A stretch of 11,795 nt of DNA from Actinomycetes bacterium (GTDB lineage: Bacteria > Actinomycetota > Acidimicrobiia > Acidimicrobiales > Palsa-688): positions 1 to 11,795 of the forward strand of contig JAKBBA010000093.1 in assembly GCA_021808665.1 (NCBI GenBank). The letters are read 5' to 3'. Position 1 is the first letter of the stretch; every line of letters begins with the position of its first letter. A program made the translations under genes and the position numbers. Under the pieces are notes generated by a model. The model worked only from the letters and a program-made list of their open reading frames with translations. It searched no databases and was not told where the DNA came from. Below are positions 1 through 6,420 of the stretch, piece by piece.

Positions 1-2
1 TC

Positions 3-230
3 GCCGACAACGGGCTGTCGGCGGCCCTTCAGAGGTGCGGTGGCTCACTCGGGTACTCCATCGCAACGCCATGATTGGAAACACGCGACACTCAAGAGGT
101 GCAGGCCCACGACATCCTCGATGGGCTCCTGGGCCGGCCCAGCCCGGTCACCGACGATATCCGCTACATCCTGATCGCTACCGGGCGTGAGGCATCAACG
201 ATGAAGGATAGCGACGCATGTCTGCTGTAA
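3..230 (+). other. Open frame interrupted by one stop; possible gene tail plus tiny ORF
   Basis: One plus-strand frame runs in from the left edge (about 23 residues, ending GYSIATP) to a TGA at 72-74. It resumes at once with TTG at 75 and stays open for 51 residues to a TAA at 228-230, which overlaps the ATG of the next gene at 218. Third positions are mostly G or C on both sides of the stop. The second part contains a protein-like run (HDILDGLLGRPSPVTDDIRY). It could be the end of a gene lying to the left followed by a small ORF, one gene broken by a nonsense mutation, or chance. The opposite strand is also fairly open here. I recognise no family and see no other gene in 1-217. Confidence 0.2.
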
Positions 231-439
231 CCATCTACGGAGTATGCGCCGTTACCTTCATGATGGCGATGTACGCCTTGGAACGTAGGGGCTGTCAGTT
301 CATCCTGGCGTTCGCTGTTGGCTGCCTCTTGTCGAGCGCCTATGGCTTCCTGTCCGGAGCATGGCCGTTTGGCGCCGTCGAGTCTATTTGGTTCGGCATC
401 GCGATCCGTCGGTATCAGACAAGCAGGATTCAACGATGA
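218..439 (+). CDS. Small two-helix membrane protein (WPFG motif), function unknown
   Basis: A 73-residue protein with two hydrophobic stretches, about residues 3-21 and 28-46, separated by a short charged turn (ALERRG). After the second stretch comes GAWPFGAVESIW, then a basic tail (RRYQTSRIQR). That pattern fits a small integral membrane protein with its basic C-terminus probably in the cytoplasm. The Trp-Pro-Phe-Gly followed by Glu-x-x-Trp resembles short actinobacterial hypothetical proteins I recall, but no function is known to me. The start is well supported: AAGGA at 204-208 lies 9 nt before the ATG. The gene is convergent with htpX, with 47 bp between the stops and no convincing terminator hairpin in the gap. 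Its composition matches the neighbours. Confidence 0.7.
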   Translation: MSAVTIYGVCAVTFMMAMYALERRGCQFILAFAVGCLLSSAYGFLSGAWPFGAVESIWFGIAIRRYQTSRIQR

Positions 440-486
440 GCAACGTTTGTAGCAATCTCGTCTGCATCCTTCGAACGTCGGCGGAC

Positions 487-1353
487 TCAGCGCGCCCAGG
501 TCCGGGAGCGAAGCCGGGCGATCCTCTCCTCGGTCGGCGGATGATCCGAGAAAAGCCGCTTCATCGACACGTTCGTCCCTGCCAGAGGGTTGACGATATA
601 GAGCGCAGCCATCTCGCGGCGTGCGTTGGGCATCGGGATCTGGCGGCTCGCGGCGTCAAGCTTCGCCAGGGCCCTCGCCAGCGGTTCGCCGTCGCCGAGA
701 AGCCGAGCCCCCGAACGGTCCGCCTCGAACTCCCTGCTCCGAGACAGGGCCAGCTGGAGCATCGTGGCCGCAAGTGGCGCAAGGATGAGCATCGCCAGCA
801 GCTCCAGGATGTTCTCACCCTCGTTGCGGCGACCGCCACCCATCCCTCCGAAGAACAGACCGCCCCAAGCTGCGAATCTCGCCAGAAGCGTGACCGCCAT
901 AGCGATAGTCGCAGCGACCGACGATATGAGGATGTCCCTGTTGCCTACGTGGGAAAGTTCGTGTGCAAGAACGCCGCGCATCTCGTCCCAGGTGCAGATC
1001 TCGAGGATTCCGGCTGTGACTGCGACCGCCGCGTGCTCGGGGTTGCGTCCCGTTGCGAACGCGTTCGGCTGGCGGTCTGGCGTCACGTACAGGCGTGGCA
1101 TCGGGAGATTCGCGCGGCTAGACAGGTCGCGCACGACTTCGTAGTACCGAGGCATCTCCGCCTCTGAAACCGGTACGGCGCGGGCTGCGCGAATTGCTAT
1201 CGAGTCGGATAGCCAATAGGACCCTCCGGTGAAGGCAAGCCCTATGACGAGACCGATCACTATCCCGGCTCCGCCCCAGAAGCTTCCGACCCCGACGCAC
1301 AGGGCGCCAAGAAGGGTCAGGATGACCGTTGTCTTCACAGCATTTCTGTACAT
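487..1353 (-). CDS. htpX: Membrane zinc metalloprotease HtpX (peptidase M48B)
   Basis: A 288-residue protein, the usual length for HtpX, an inner-membrane protease that clears misfolded membrane proteins. Two N-terminal hydrophobic segments span about residues 8-27 and 29-47, and two weaker ones about 140-172 and 183-203. The zinc site is HELSH at 131-135, with the third ligand in SREFEAD (Glu208 probable). Other family marks are the PNAFATG stretch near 96-102, LYIVNPL near 251-257 and the C-terminal HPPTEERIARLR. All catalytic residues are present, so it should be active. It is the last gene of the minus-strand set, 42 bp after the HAD phosphatase gene. ATG at 1353 gives the normal HtpX N-terminus, though the ribosome site before it is weak (AATGGG close to the ATG). 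A plus-strand ORF running antisense through it is a shadow. Confidence 0.95.
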   Translation of the reverse strand: MYRNAVKTTVILTLLGALCVGVGSFWGGAGIVIGLVIGLAFTGGSYWLSDSIAIRAARAVPVSEAEMPRYYEVVRDLSSRANLPMPRLYVTPDRQPNAFATGRNPEHAAVAVTAGILEICTWDEMRGVLAHELSHVGNRDILISSVAATIAMAVTLLARFAAWGGLFFGGMGGGRRNEGENILELLAMLILAPLAATMLQLALSRSREFEADRSGARLLGDGEPLARALAKLDAASRQIPMPNARREMAALYIVNPLAGTNVSMKRLFSDHPPTEERIARLRSRTWAR

Positions 1354-1395
1354 GCACCCATTCTGCGCCTGCCGACGTGAAGAAAGGCGAAGAAT

Positions 1396-1905
1396 TCAGT
1401 CGTAGTATCCCGAATGTATGTAAATCGCCGGGATGCCTTCCTCGTGGAACATCGTAACGTTTCGCCGGTCGTCTTCGAAGGCGAGCAGCGCCTCGAAACC
1501 GAACTCGCGTAGCTCCCTGAGAGAACGACGTTTGAAGTCGGGGGCCGAGTCGTAGTCGCCTCGGTCGCGCATGACAAGGAGGTCCCAGCGCAGGTTGAAC
1601 CGCTCGAGCCAGGCGAGAGTGTGCGGCGCCACCCACGAAGGTCGAGCGGTCAGCAGTATCACCGAGAGGTTCGGGTCGAGCAGTTCCAGCAACCTTGCCA
1701 CCTCCTCGATCAGCGGGTCGTCGCCGCAAGAGTCGAAGAAGGCCTCCCAGTTCCTACGGCGGCCCTCCAGGAAGTGCTGGCGGTTGGCAGCATCCGATAG
1801 GACCCCGTCGACGTCGAATATGACGGCCCGTCCGCCGACGACACCCGGCTCACGCCAGGTCCAGTTCGGCTTCGCTGCGACACCGGTGCTCAGGCTGTGC
1901 TCCAT
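1396..1905 (-). CDS. HAD-superfamily phosphatase, PNKP 3'-phosphatase-like
   Basis: A 169-residue soluble protein with all four HAD motifs in order: motif I FDVDGVLSD (nucleophile Asp31, acid/base Asp33), motif II LLTARP (Thr86), motif III Lys125 in DFKRRSL, and motif IV FEDDRRNV (Glu144, Asp145, Asp146). There is no large cap domain between motifs I and II. The spacing, together with TLAWLERF and the LLVMRDRGDYDSAPDFK run, fits the phosphatase half of polynucleotide kinase/3'-phosphatase enzymes; no kinase half is present. Likely chemistry is Mg-dependent phosphomonoester hydrolysis. The substrate could be a nucleic acid 3'-phosphate, but a nucleotide or other phosphate is equally possible. 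The ATG at 1905 lies 16 nt inside the preceding methyltransferase-like gene. GAGAG lies 7 nt before it, in the loop of a perfect hairpin, which suggests translational coupling. Confidence 0.8.
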   Translation of the reverse strand: MEHSLSTGVAAKPNWTWREPGVVGGRAVIFDVDGVLSDAANRQHFLEGRRRNWEAFFDSCGDDPLIEEVARLLELLDPNLSVILLTARPSWVAPHTLAWLERFNLRWDLLVMRDRGDYDSAPDFKRRSLRELREFGFEALLAFEDDRRNVTMFHEEGIPAIYIHSGYYD

Positions 1906-2972
1906 GTAACCGCTCTCAGGTTACCTGCCACGGGGACACCCGAAGGGCTCTCCGGCGGGCAGACCGCCGCGAGCGCGCTGAGCGACACCGCCCGGCTGGG
2001 CGTCAGCCAGTATCCTCCGAGCCGGTTCGCCCGGCCCGAGTCGAGGTGAACGCTGCCATGAGACCATTCCTCGACTGCGACGAGTCGACCTTTCGGCGCG
2101 AGTCTCAAGGCGTCTCGGAGCCATTGGGCAGCGCCGACCGGAACAACTACCGCGTCGCCACGTGAGGAGTCGACGCCGGTCAGCTCGACTGGAAGTCCGC
2201 CGGGTGGGGGTGGAACGGTGATGTCGCGTAGCGAACGGGGTGCGCCTTCCGCTGCTGCGATCCTAACCTCCCTCCAGCATTCGGGCGAGGCTATCCCGGG
2301 CTCATTATCTTCACCCTCGACTTCTTCGGCGACATACAGGTCGAAAGCCTCGGCGCCGAGCACGCCGATCGCTACTATTGCTCCGCTCGCGTCACCGTCG
2401 GGGCCTGCGCACGTCCCTGAGAGCACCGGGATGTCGCGCGTCCAGGTCACGAGAGGGCCGACGCCTTGTGCGAGCGACGTTTCCTCGTCTCGCTGGTCGA
2501 GGGAGTCGAACATCCCCCGTCCTCGCGGGAAGGACCGGGAGCCGTCGGCCATGAGGGCATCGCTGAGCGGGAAAAGCGTCTCAGGCTCCTCGAGGGCCAC
2601 CTTGGCACCGACACGCGCCCGAGCGGCCACGCCGTCTGTGGCTGTCGGTTCGACTACCACATACCTGAGCGCCTTCGAGCAGGCCGGCTCGAGGTCTATG
2701 AGAGCCTTCGCCAAGGATCCGTCGTCACCGGAGACCACCGCCACGGTCCAAGGGTCGGGCCTGTTGTCCGCATGCCACCAGCTATCCATCTTGTCGCCTA
2801 GCCACTCGGCGACATCCCGGACCTGGCTCGGAGCTTGGAGACTGCGATCTCCGAGCTGGGAGTATGAGAGCGGACCGAGCCGCTCAGCCATCCCCAACCA
2901 ACGGTCTCGGCCCAACCAACCGGCTTCCAGCGGCCTCAGCACGCCTTTTTCGCGAAGAGGGCGGTCACGCAT
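1890..2972 (-). CDS. Divergent MidA/NDUFAF7-like methyltransferase homologue
   Basis: A 360-residue protein. The open frame continues upstream to 3614, but that part is antisense to the neighbouring gene, so I place the start at the ATG at 2972 (MRDRPLREKG). The segment VVSGDDGSLAKALIDL (79-94) followed by ALRYVVVEP (101-109) aligns by eye with the Gly-rich SAM-binding loop and following strand of MidA-type methyltransferases, usually like EIGAGSGALAADVL then LRYVLVEPS. The region near 197-240 (GAIVAIGVLGAEAFDLYV, later CWREVRI) sits where MidA carries ANELLDALP. Both motifs are weakened: the acidic residue before the loop is gone and the NELLDALP element is not preserved. It may be a non-catalytic relative. 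It is the first gene of the set with the HAD phosphatase and htpX. Identity rests on my own pattern reading, so confidence is moderate. Confidence 0.55.
   Translation of the reverse strand: MRDRPLREKGVLRPLEAGWLGRDRWLGMAERLGPLSYSQLGDRSLQAPSQVRDVAEWLGDKMDSWWHADNRPDPWTVAVVSGDDGSLAKALIDLEPACSKALRYVVVEPTATDGVAARARVGAKVALEEPETLFPLSDALMADGSRSFPRGRGMFDSLDQRDEETSLAQGVGPLVTWTRDIPVLSGTCAGPDGDASGAIVAIGVLGAEAFDLYVAEEVEGEDNEPGIASPECWREVRIAAAEGAPRSLRDITVPPPPGGLPVELTGVDSSRGDAVVVPVGAAQWLRDALRLAPKGRLVAVEEWSHGSVHLDSGRANRLGGYWLTPSRAVSLSALAAVCPPESPSGVPVAGNLRAVTWSTA
1906..1924 (-). promoter_or_regulatory. Hairpin with Shine-Dalgarno in its loop before the HAD gene
   Basis: GTAACC (1906-1911) and GGTTAC (1919-1924) are perfect 6-bp inverted repeats around a 7-nt loop, directly touching the ATG at 1905. 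In the minus-strand transcript the loop reads UGAGAGC, so the GAGAG ribosome site is in the loop and 7 nt from the AUG. The hairpin also lies inside the last codons of the upstream gene (stop at 1890-1892). Ribosomes finishing that gene would open it. The pairing is seen; the coupling role is inferred. Confidence 0.4.
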
Positions 2973-3002
2973 GGCCCGACGGTAGTAGGATCTAGGCTCG
3001 CG
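2973..3002. promoter_or_regulatory. 30-bp divergent start region with possible -10 box
   Basis: Only 30 bp separate the ATG of the MidA-like gene (minus) from the TTG of the phosphoesterase-MprF fusion (plus). TAGGAT at 2986-2991 could be a plus-strand -10 element, giving a leaderless or very short-leader mRNA at 3003. The overlapping AGGA (2987-2990) could instead be a weak ribosome site 12 nt from the TTG. Any -35 element for either gene must lie inside the opposite coding region. No good -35 match is visible. Confidence 0.25.
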
Positions 3003-6000
3003 TTGGACTTCGCGGACGAGACACCCGACATCGTCGATGTCGACGTACCCTGCGACGGGCAGGTCAGAGTATTCGCCGACCTGCATCTGTGCCCACAGCC
3101 AACCGACCGGCATGCTTCGGCGATACTCGAAGTAGCCCGCTCGATCGAACGCTCGACCGGACCTGGCGTCGTCGTGATCGCGGGGAACATGTTCGATTCG
3201 GGCTGCGAAATCTCTCAAGCCCTTCAGGCATACCCCGACTTCTGCGAATCGCTCGCCTCCTACGCGGCCGGCCCGGGGCGTCGGGTGCTCGTGCTGCCGG
3301 GAGACAGGGACACCAGGCTCGCAGCCAGCCCGGCTGACCGTCAGATCCTCCTGTCCCGTACGGGCGCCGAGACGACCCTCGCTGCGGACCTGCACGTCGC
3401 AGGCCCCAACGCGACGCGCAAAGTTCGAGTCGAACCGGGGCACTCCTTCGATCCCCTGAGCGCAGCAACAGACCCGCGCAACCCTCTTGACTCGCCCTAC
3501 TCGAGCCACATCCGCGGCCAGGTCGTACCTGTCTTGCGCTCCCGAGCGCAGCGCGGCCGGCGCCGGCGAATGCCGTCTCGGGCCAGGACGGGGTGGCTCG
3601 ACGGCGTAGAGCACTTAGACGACGCGGGATCACTCGCACGGTTCGTCGTTTCGCGTCTCGTTTATCGACGCCTCATCCACGCGAGTTGGCTAATAATTGC
3701 TGCGTTTGTCGCCGCGCTCGCCCTGCGCATCCCTGCTGCCGCGCTCTACTCCGCACGCCACGGCGGGATCACCAATCGCTTCGGGCTGTTCGTACTGGCG
3801 ATCTTCGTCGAACTGCTCCTACTGGTCGGCGCAGCCTTCGCAGCCATCCGCGCAACGAACCGCGCGATGGGCGCTCTGGCGATCGAAGACGAACCCGGGT
3901 CGTCCGCGCGCGATCCGAACCTTCGTGCGAGATCAGCAGCCCGCACGCTCGTCGGTGAAGGCTACTGGGGTCTCGTCACAGGCCATACGTGCCGGGCGGA
4001 GCTCACGCATCTGGGTCCCGGCTTCTACGCCAACGCCGGTGCGGTCGCCGAGGTTGTCTCGCCGTATCCGAGCCGCCTGCCGGGGCTCGGCCTCCCACCC
4101 CCCTTCCTCGCCAGCGCGATCGCGTCTTGGGTGGAGACAGCGGCCGGTGAGAGCGATCCGGTCGTGCGCTTGATGCACGCCAGTCAAGACATTCCGGGCT
4201 CGGCACTGCTCGAGCGACTTGTCGCCGATCGATTCGACAGGGCAGCAGCCGACGACCGAACGCCCAAGGCGGTTTCGTGCTATCCCGAGGGGGAATCTTG
4301 GCCACCGCTGCGCTCCGGGGAACGTCGGGACCGGCGGGTGCGAAGACTGGCGGCGCTCCTGTTGATGGCCGTCGGCTTCGGCTCCCTGATCTCTGCTATG
4401 TCGGACCCCGCAGCCGACAGGCTCAGCTTCATACGCACCCTGTTCCCACTGATCGTGCCGCAGGTCGCGGCGGCTGGAGCAGCGTTTCTCGGTGTCGGAC
4501 TGATCGTCGTCGCGCGAAGCGTCCGGCGCGGCCAGCGCCGAGCCTGGGTGGTCTGCGAAGTTCTCCTCGTCACGGTTGCGGTTCTGCACCTCATAAAGGG
4601 GATCGACGTCGGCGAAGTGTCCGGAGCGCTCGCTTCGGCAGCGATCCTGTACCTGTACCGGGATTCGTTTAGAGCCCGTTCAGACGTGCTCGCCGCCGGA
4701 CGCGGCGTCGCTACCGTGAGCATCGCGGCCGTGCTCGTCGCCATAGCCGGCGCACTTGCGGTGGAGATCTCCACGGCGATCGACCACGCCCGCAACCATC
4801 GCGTCGTCCGGGTGTCTTGGACTAGAGCGTTCGAGGCGGCGCTTGCGAGGATGGTGGGAAGTTCGGCAGTGACGCTCCCACCGCGAATCGAAACGTTCCT
4901 CTTCCCGACGATGGTGACGGCATCGGTGGGGCTTCTGGTAGCGCTGCTCGTCGTGACCTTCCGGCCGGTCGTTGCGCGCCGTTCGGGACTCATCTCGATA
5001 CGTCGCGATGCTTCGACGACGGCCGCCGACGCCGCAACGACTAAGGGGGCACGCGGTGACCGGCTCTCGCTCAGGCGCCACACCGCGGCCAGACGGGACC
5101 TCGCGGGCGCTCCCTCGGCGCCGGATACTGGCGCTGCCGGACGGGACGGTGTCGCACTCCCCGGAGACGCGGGGCTTGCGTGGGCCAGGGAGGTCGTCGG
5201 CCGCCACGGCTCGGGCACCCTCGACTACTTCGCTCTTCGCTCCGACAAGAGCTTCTTCTTCTGGGGTGACACCGTCGTCGCCCACGCCGTCTACGGTTCC
5301 GTCTGCCTGGTGTCGCCGGACCCGGTGGGGCCCCTCGCGGAGCGAGAGGAAGCATGGCGGCAGTTCCGCCGTTACGTCGATCGGCAGGGGTGGACTCTCG
5401 GTGGTCTCGGCGCAGGCGAGGATTGGCTGGCCATCTACCGTGCTACCGGGATGCGCGACTTGTACGTCGGAGACGAGGCCGTGGTCGCTGTCGACCGCTT
5501 CAGCCTCGAAGGGGGGCGCCACAAGAGCTTGAGGCAGGCCGTCAACCGGGTGGCAAAGTACGGCTACACCATCAGCTTCCACGATCCAGGAGATCTCGAC
5601 CCCGCTCTGCGCAGCGGTCTGGCGATGGTCATGACCAAATCCCGAAGGGGTGACGTCGAACGCGGATTTTCGATGACCCTAGGGCGCGTCTTCGAACCCG
5701 AGGATCGCGGCCTTCTCATGGCCGTCGTACGCGCTCCGAGCGACGACGGGGAGCCTGGGCCGCCGGTCGCGTTCTGCCAGTTCGTCCCGGCCCCCGGCAT
5801 CGCCGGCTACTCGCTGGATCTGATGCGGCGCGACGACGGCGAGCACCCGAACGGCCTTATCGACTTTGCGGTCGTCGAGACGATCCGGGAGTTGCGCTCG
5901 CGCGGGATGAAAGGCCTCGGCCTCAACTTCGCCACGATGCGAGCCGTCCTGGCAGGCGAGGCCGGTGACGGTCTCACGGCGCGCGTCCAGGCATGGACGC

Positions 6001-6197
6001 TCAAACGTATGGGAGGGTCAATGCAGATCGAGTCCCTCTGGAAGTTCAACGCCAAGTTCGACCCTGACTGGCTCGCACGGTACGCCGTCTACGATTCCCC
6101 CGAACATCTCCTGGACGTCGCGGTGGCAATCGCTCGGGCCGAATCTTTCTGGGAACTGCCGCTGGTCGGCCGTTTCCTAATTCCGTCAGCTGAGTAA
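3003..6197 (+). CDS. Calcineurin-like phosphoesterase fused to MprF/LysX-type aminoacyl-lipid synthase
   Basis: A 1064-residue membrane protein. Residues 20-180 and 320-400 form a calcineurin-like phosphoesterase: RVFADLHL (Asp26, His28), AGNMFD (61-65; family GDxxD/E), PGDRD (100-103; family GNHD), EPGHSFDP (His147), GHTC (327-330; family GHTH). Several metal-site residues are replaced, so activity is doubtful. Two helices (about 228-248, 260-283) sit inside this domain. Six more (about 447-466, 480-504, 514-531, 537-552, 569-589, 632-653) resemble the short membrane part of LysX. Residues about 725-1055 are the DUF2156/LPG-synthase C domain (LDYFALRSDKSFFFW, SPDPVGP, GLGLNFATMR), which in MprF moves an aminoacyl group from tRNA to phosphatidylglycerol, giving resistance to cationic peptides. 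The substrate amino acid cannot be read. TTG at 3003 is chosen because the next in-frame start (Met63) would cut off motif I. Confidence 0.85.
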   Translation: MDFADETPDIVDVDVPCDGQVRVFADLHLCPQPTDRHASAILEVARSIERSTGPGVVVIAGNMFDSGCEISQALQAYPDFCESLASYAAGPGRRVLVLPGDRDTRLAASPADRQILLSRTGAETTLAADLHVAGPNATRKVRVEPGHSFDPLSAATDPRNPLDSPYSSHIRGQVVPVLRSRAQRGRRRRMPSRARTGWLDGVEHLDDAGSLARFVVSRLVYRRLIHASWLIIAAFVAALALRIPAAALYSARHGGITNRFGLFVLAIFVELLLLVGAAFAAIRATNRAMGALAIEDEPGSSARDPNLRARSAARTLVGEGYWGLVTGHTCRAELTHLGPGFYANAGAVAEVVSPYPSRLPGLGLPPPFLASAIASWVETAAGESDPVVRLMHASQDIPGSALLERLVADRFDRAAADDRTPKAVSCYPEGESWPPLRSGERRDRRVRRLAALLLMAVGFGSLISAMSDPAADRLSFIRTLFPLIVPQVAAAGAAFLGVGLIVVARSVRRGQRRAWVVCEVLLVTVAVLHLIKGIDVGEVSGALASAAILYLYRDSFRARSDVLAAGRGVATVSIAAVLVAIAGALAVEISTAIDHARNHRVVRVSWTRAFEAALARMVGSSAVTLPPRIETFLFPTMVTASVGLLVALLVVTFRPVVARRSGLISIRRDASTTAADAATTKGARGDRLSLRRHTAARRDLAGAPSAPDTGAAGRDGVALPGDAGLAWAREVVGRHGSGTLDYFALRSDKSFFFWGDTVVAHAVYGSVCLVSPDPVGPLAEREEAWRQFRRYVDRQGWTLGGLGAGEDWLAIYRATGMRDLYVGDEAVVAVDRFSLEGGRHKSLRQAVNRVAKYGYTISFHDPGDLDPALRSGLAMVMTKSRRGDVERGFSMTLGRVFEPEDRGLLMAVVRAPSDDGEPGPPVAFCQFVPAPGIAGYSLDLMRRDDGEHPNGLIDFAVVETIRELRSRGMKGLGLNFATMRAVLAGEAGDGLTARVQAWTLKRMGGSMQIESLWKFNAKFDPDWLARYAVYDSPEHLLDVAVAIARAESFWELPLVGRFLIPSAE

Positions 6198-6207
6198 TCT
6201 GGTCGGC

Positions 6208-6357
6208 GTGGGGATCATGTACCTTGGCGCCGGACTCGTATGTGTACCGGTGTTGCTATTGGTATTTCGTTGCATCAGCGGGACGCCTCCCGTGTCGAGC
6301 CAGCCACCACCGTCGCTCAGCGACGAGGCCGAGAGTTGGCTGCGTTCACAGCGGTAA
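6208..6357 (+). CDS. Possible 49-residue single-pass membrane protein
   Basis: Ten nucleotides after the stop of the fusion gene, GTG at 6208 (or ATG at 6217) opens a frame of 49 (or 46) codons ending in TAA at 6355-6357. The product would have one hydrophobic helix (YLGAGLVCVPVLLLVF), a proline/serine stretch (PPVSSQPPP), then an acidic and basic tail ending SWLRSQR. The order helix, linker, charged tail is typical of small membrane proteins, and third positions are moderately G/C-rich. There is no strong ribosome site; translation would have to couple to the preceding stop. It may equally be a chance frame in the spacer between convergent genes. Confidence 0.35.
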   Translation: MGIMYLGAGLVCVPVLLLVFRCISGTPPVSSQPPPSLSDEAESWLRSQR

Positions 6358-6382
6358 CCACCACTGCCACCCCTCTCGCGGT

Positions 6383-6397
6383 AGGGCACGGCGCCCT
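6383..6397. terminator. Weak hairpin between convergent genes
   Basis: AGGGC and GCCCT form a 5-bp stem around a 5-nt loop in the 223-bp spacer between the fusion gene (ends 6197) and the GGDEF gene (ends 6421). No T-run follows on either strand, so a role in termination is only suggested by its place. Apart from this and the small ORF at 6208-6357 I see nothing in the spacer. Confidence 0.2.
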
Positions 6398-6420
6398 GGA
6401 AAGCACGCCTCGAATCGCGA

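Noticed and set aside
440..486. Terminator between the small membrane protein gene and htpX
   Set aside because: No inverted repeat with a usable stem was found in the 47-bp gap.
361..1167. 268-codon plus-strand frame antisense to htpX
   Set aside because: Its translation is arginine/histidine-rich with no family features, while the opposite strand encodes an unmistakable HtpX with its zinc site.
2218..2985. 255-codon plus-strand frame antisense to the MidA-like gene
   Set aside because: Serine/proline/arginine-rich shadow product; the minus strand has the methyltransferase-like pattern and the operon spacing.
2973..3614. Upstream extension of the MidA-like frame to 3614
   Set aside because: It would overlap the phosphoesterase domain antisense, and its sequence has no methyltransferase features; the ATG at 2972 gives a sensible N-terminus.
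4280..5582. Two long minus-strand frames (about 300 codons each) antisense to the fusion gene
   Set aside because: Low-complexity Arg/Ser/Thr/Ala products opposite clear membrane helices and the LPG-synthase domain.
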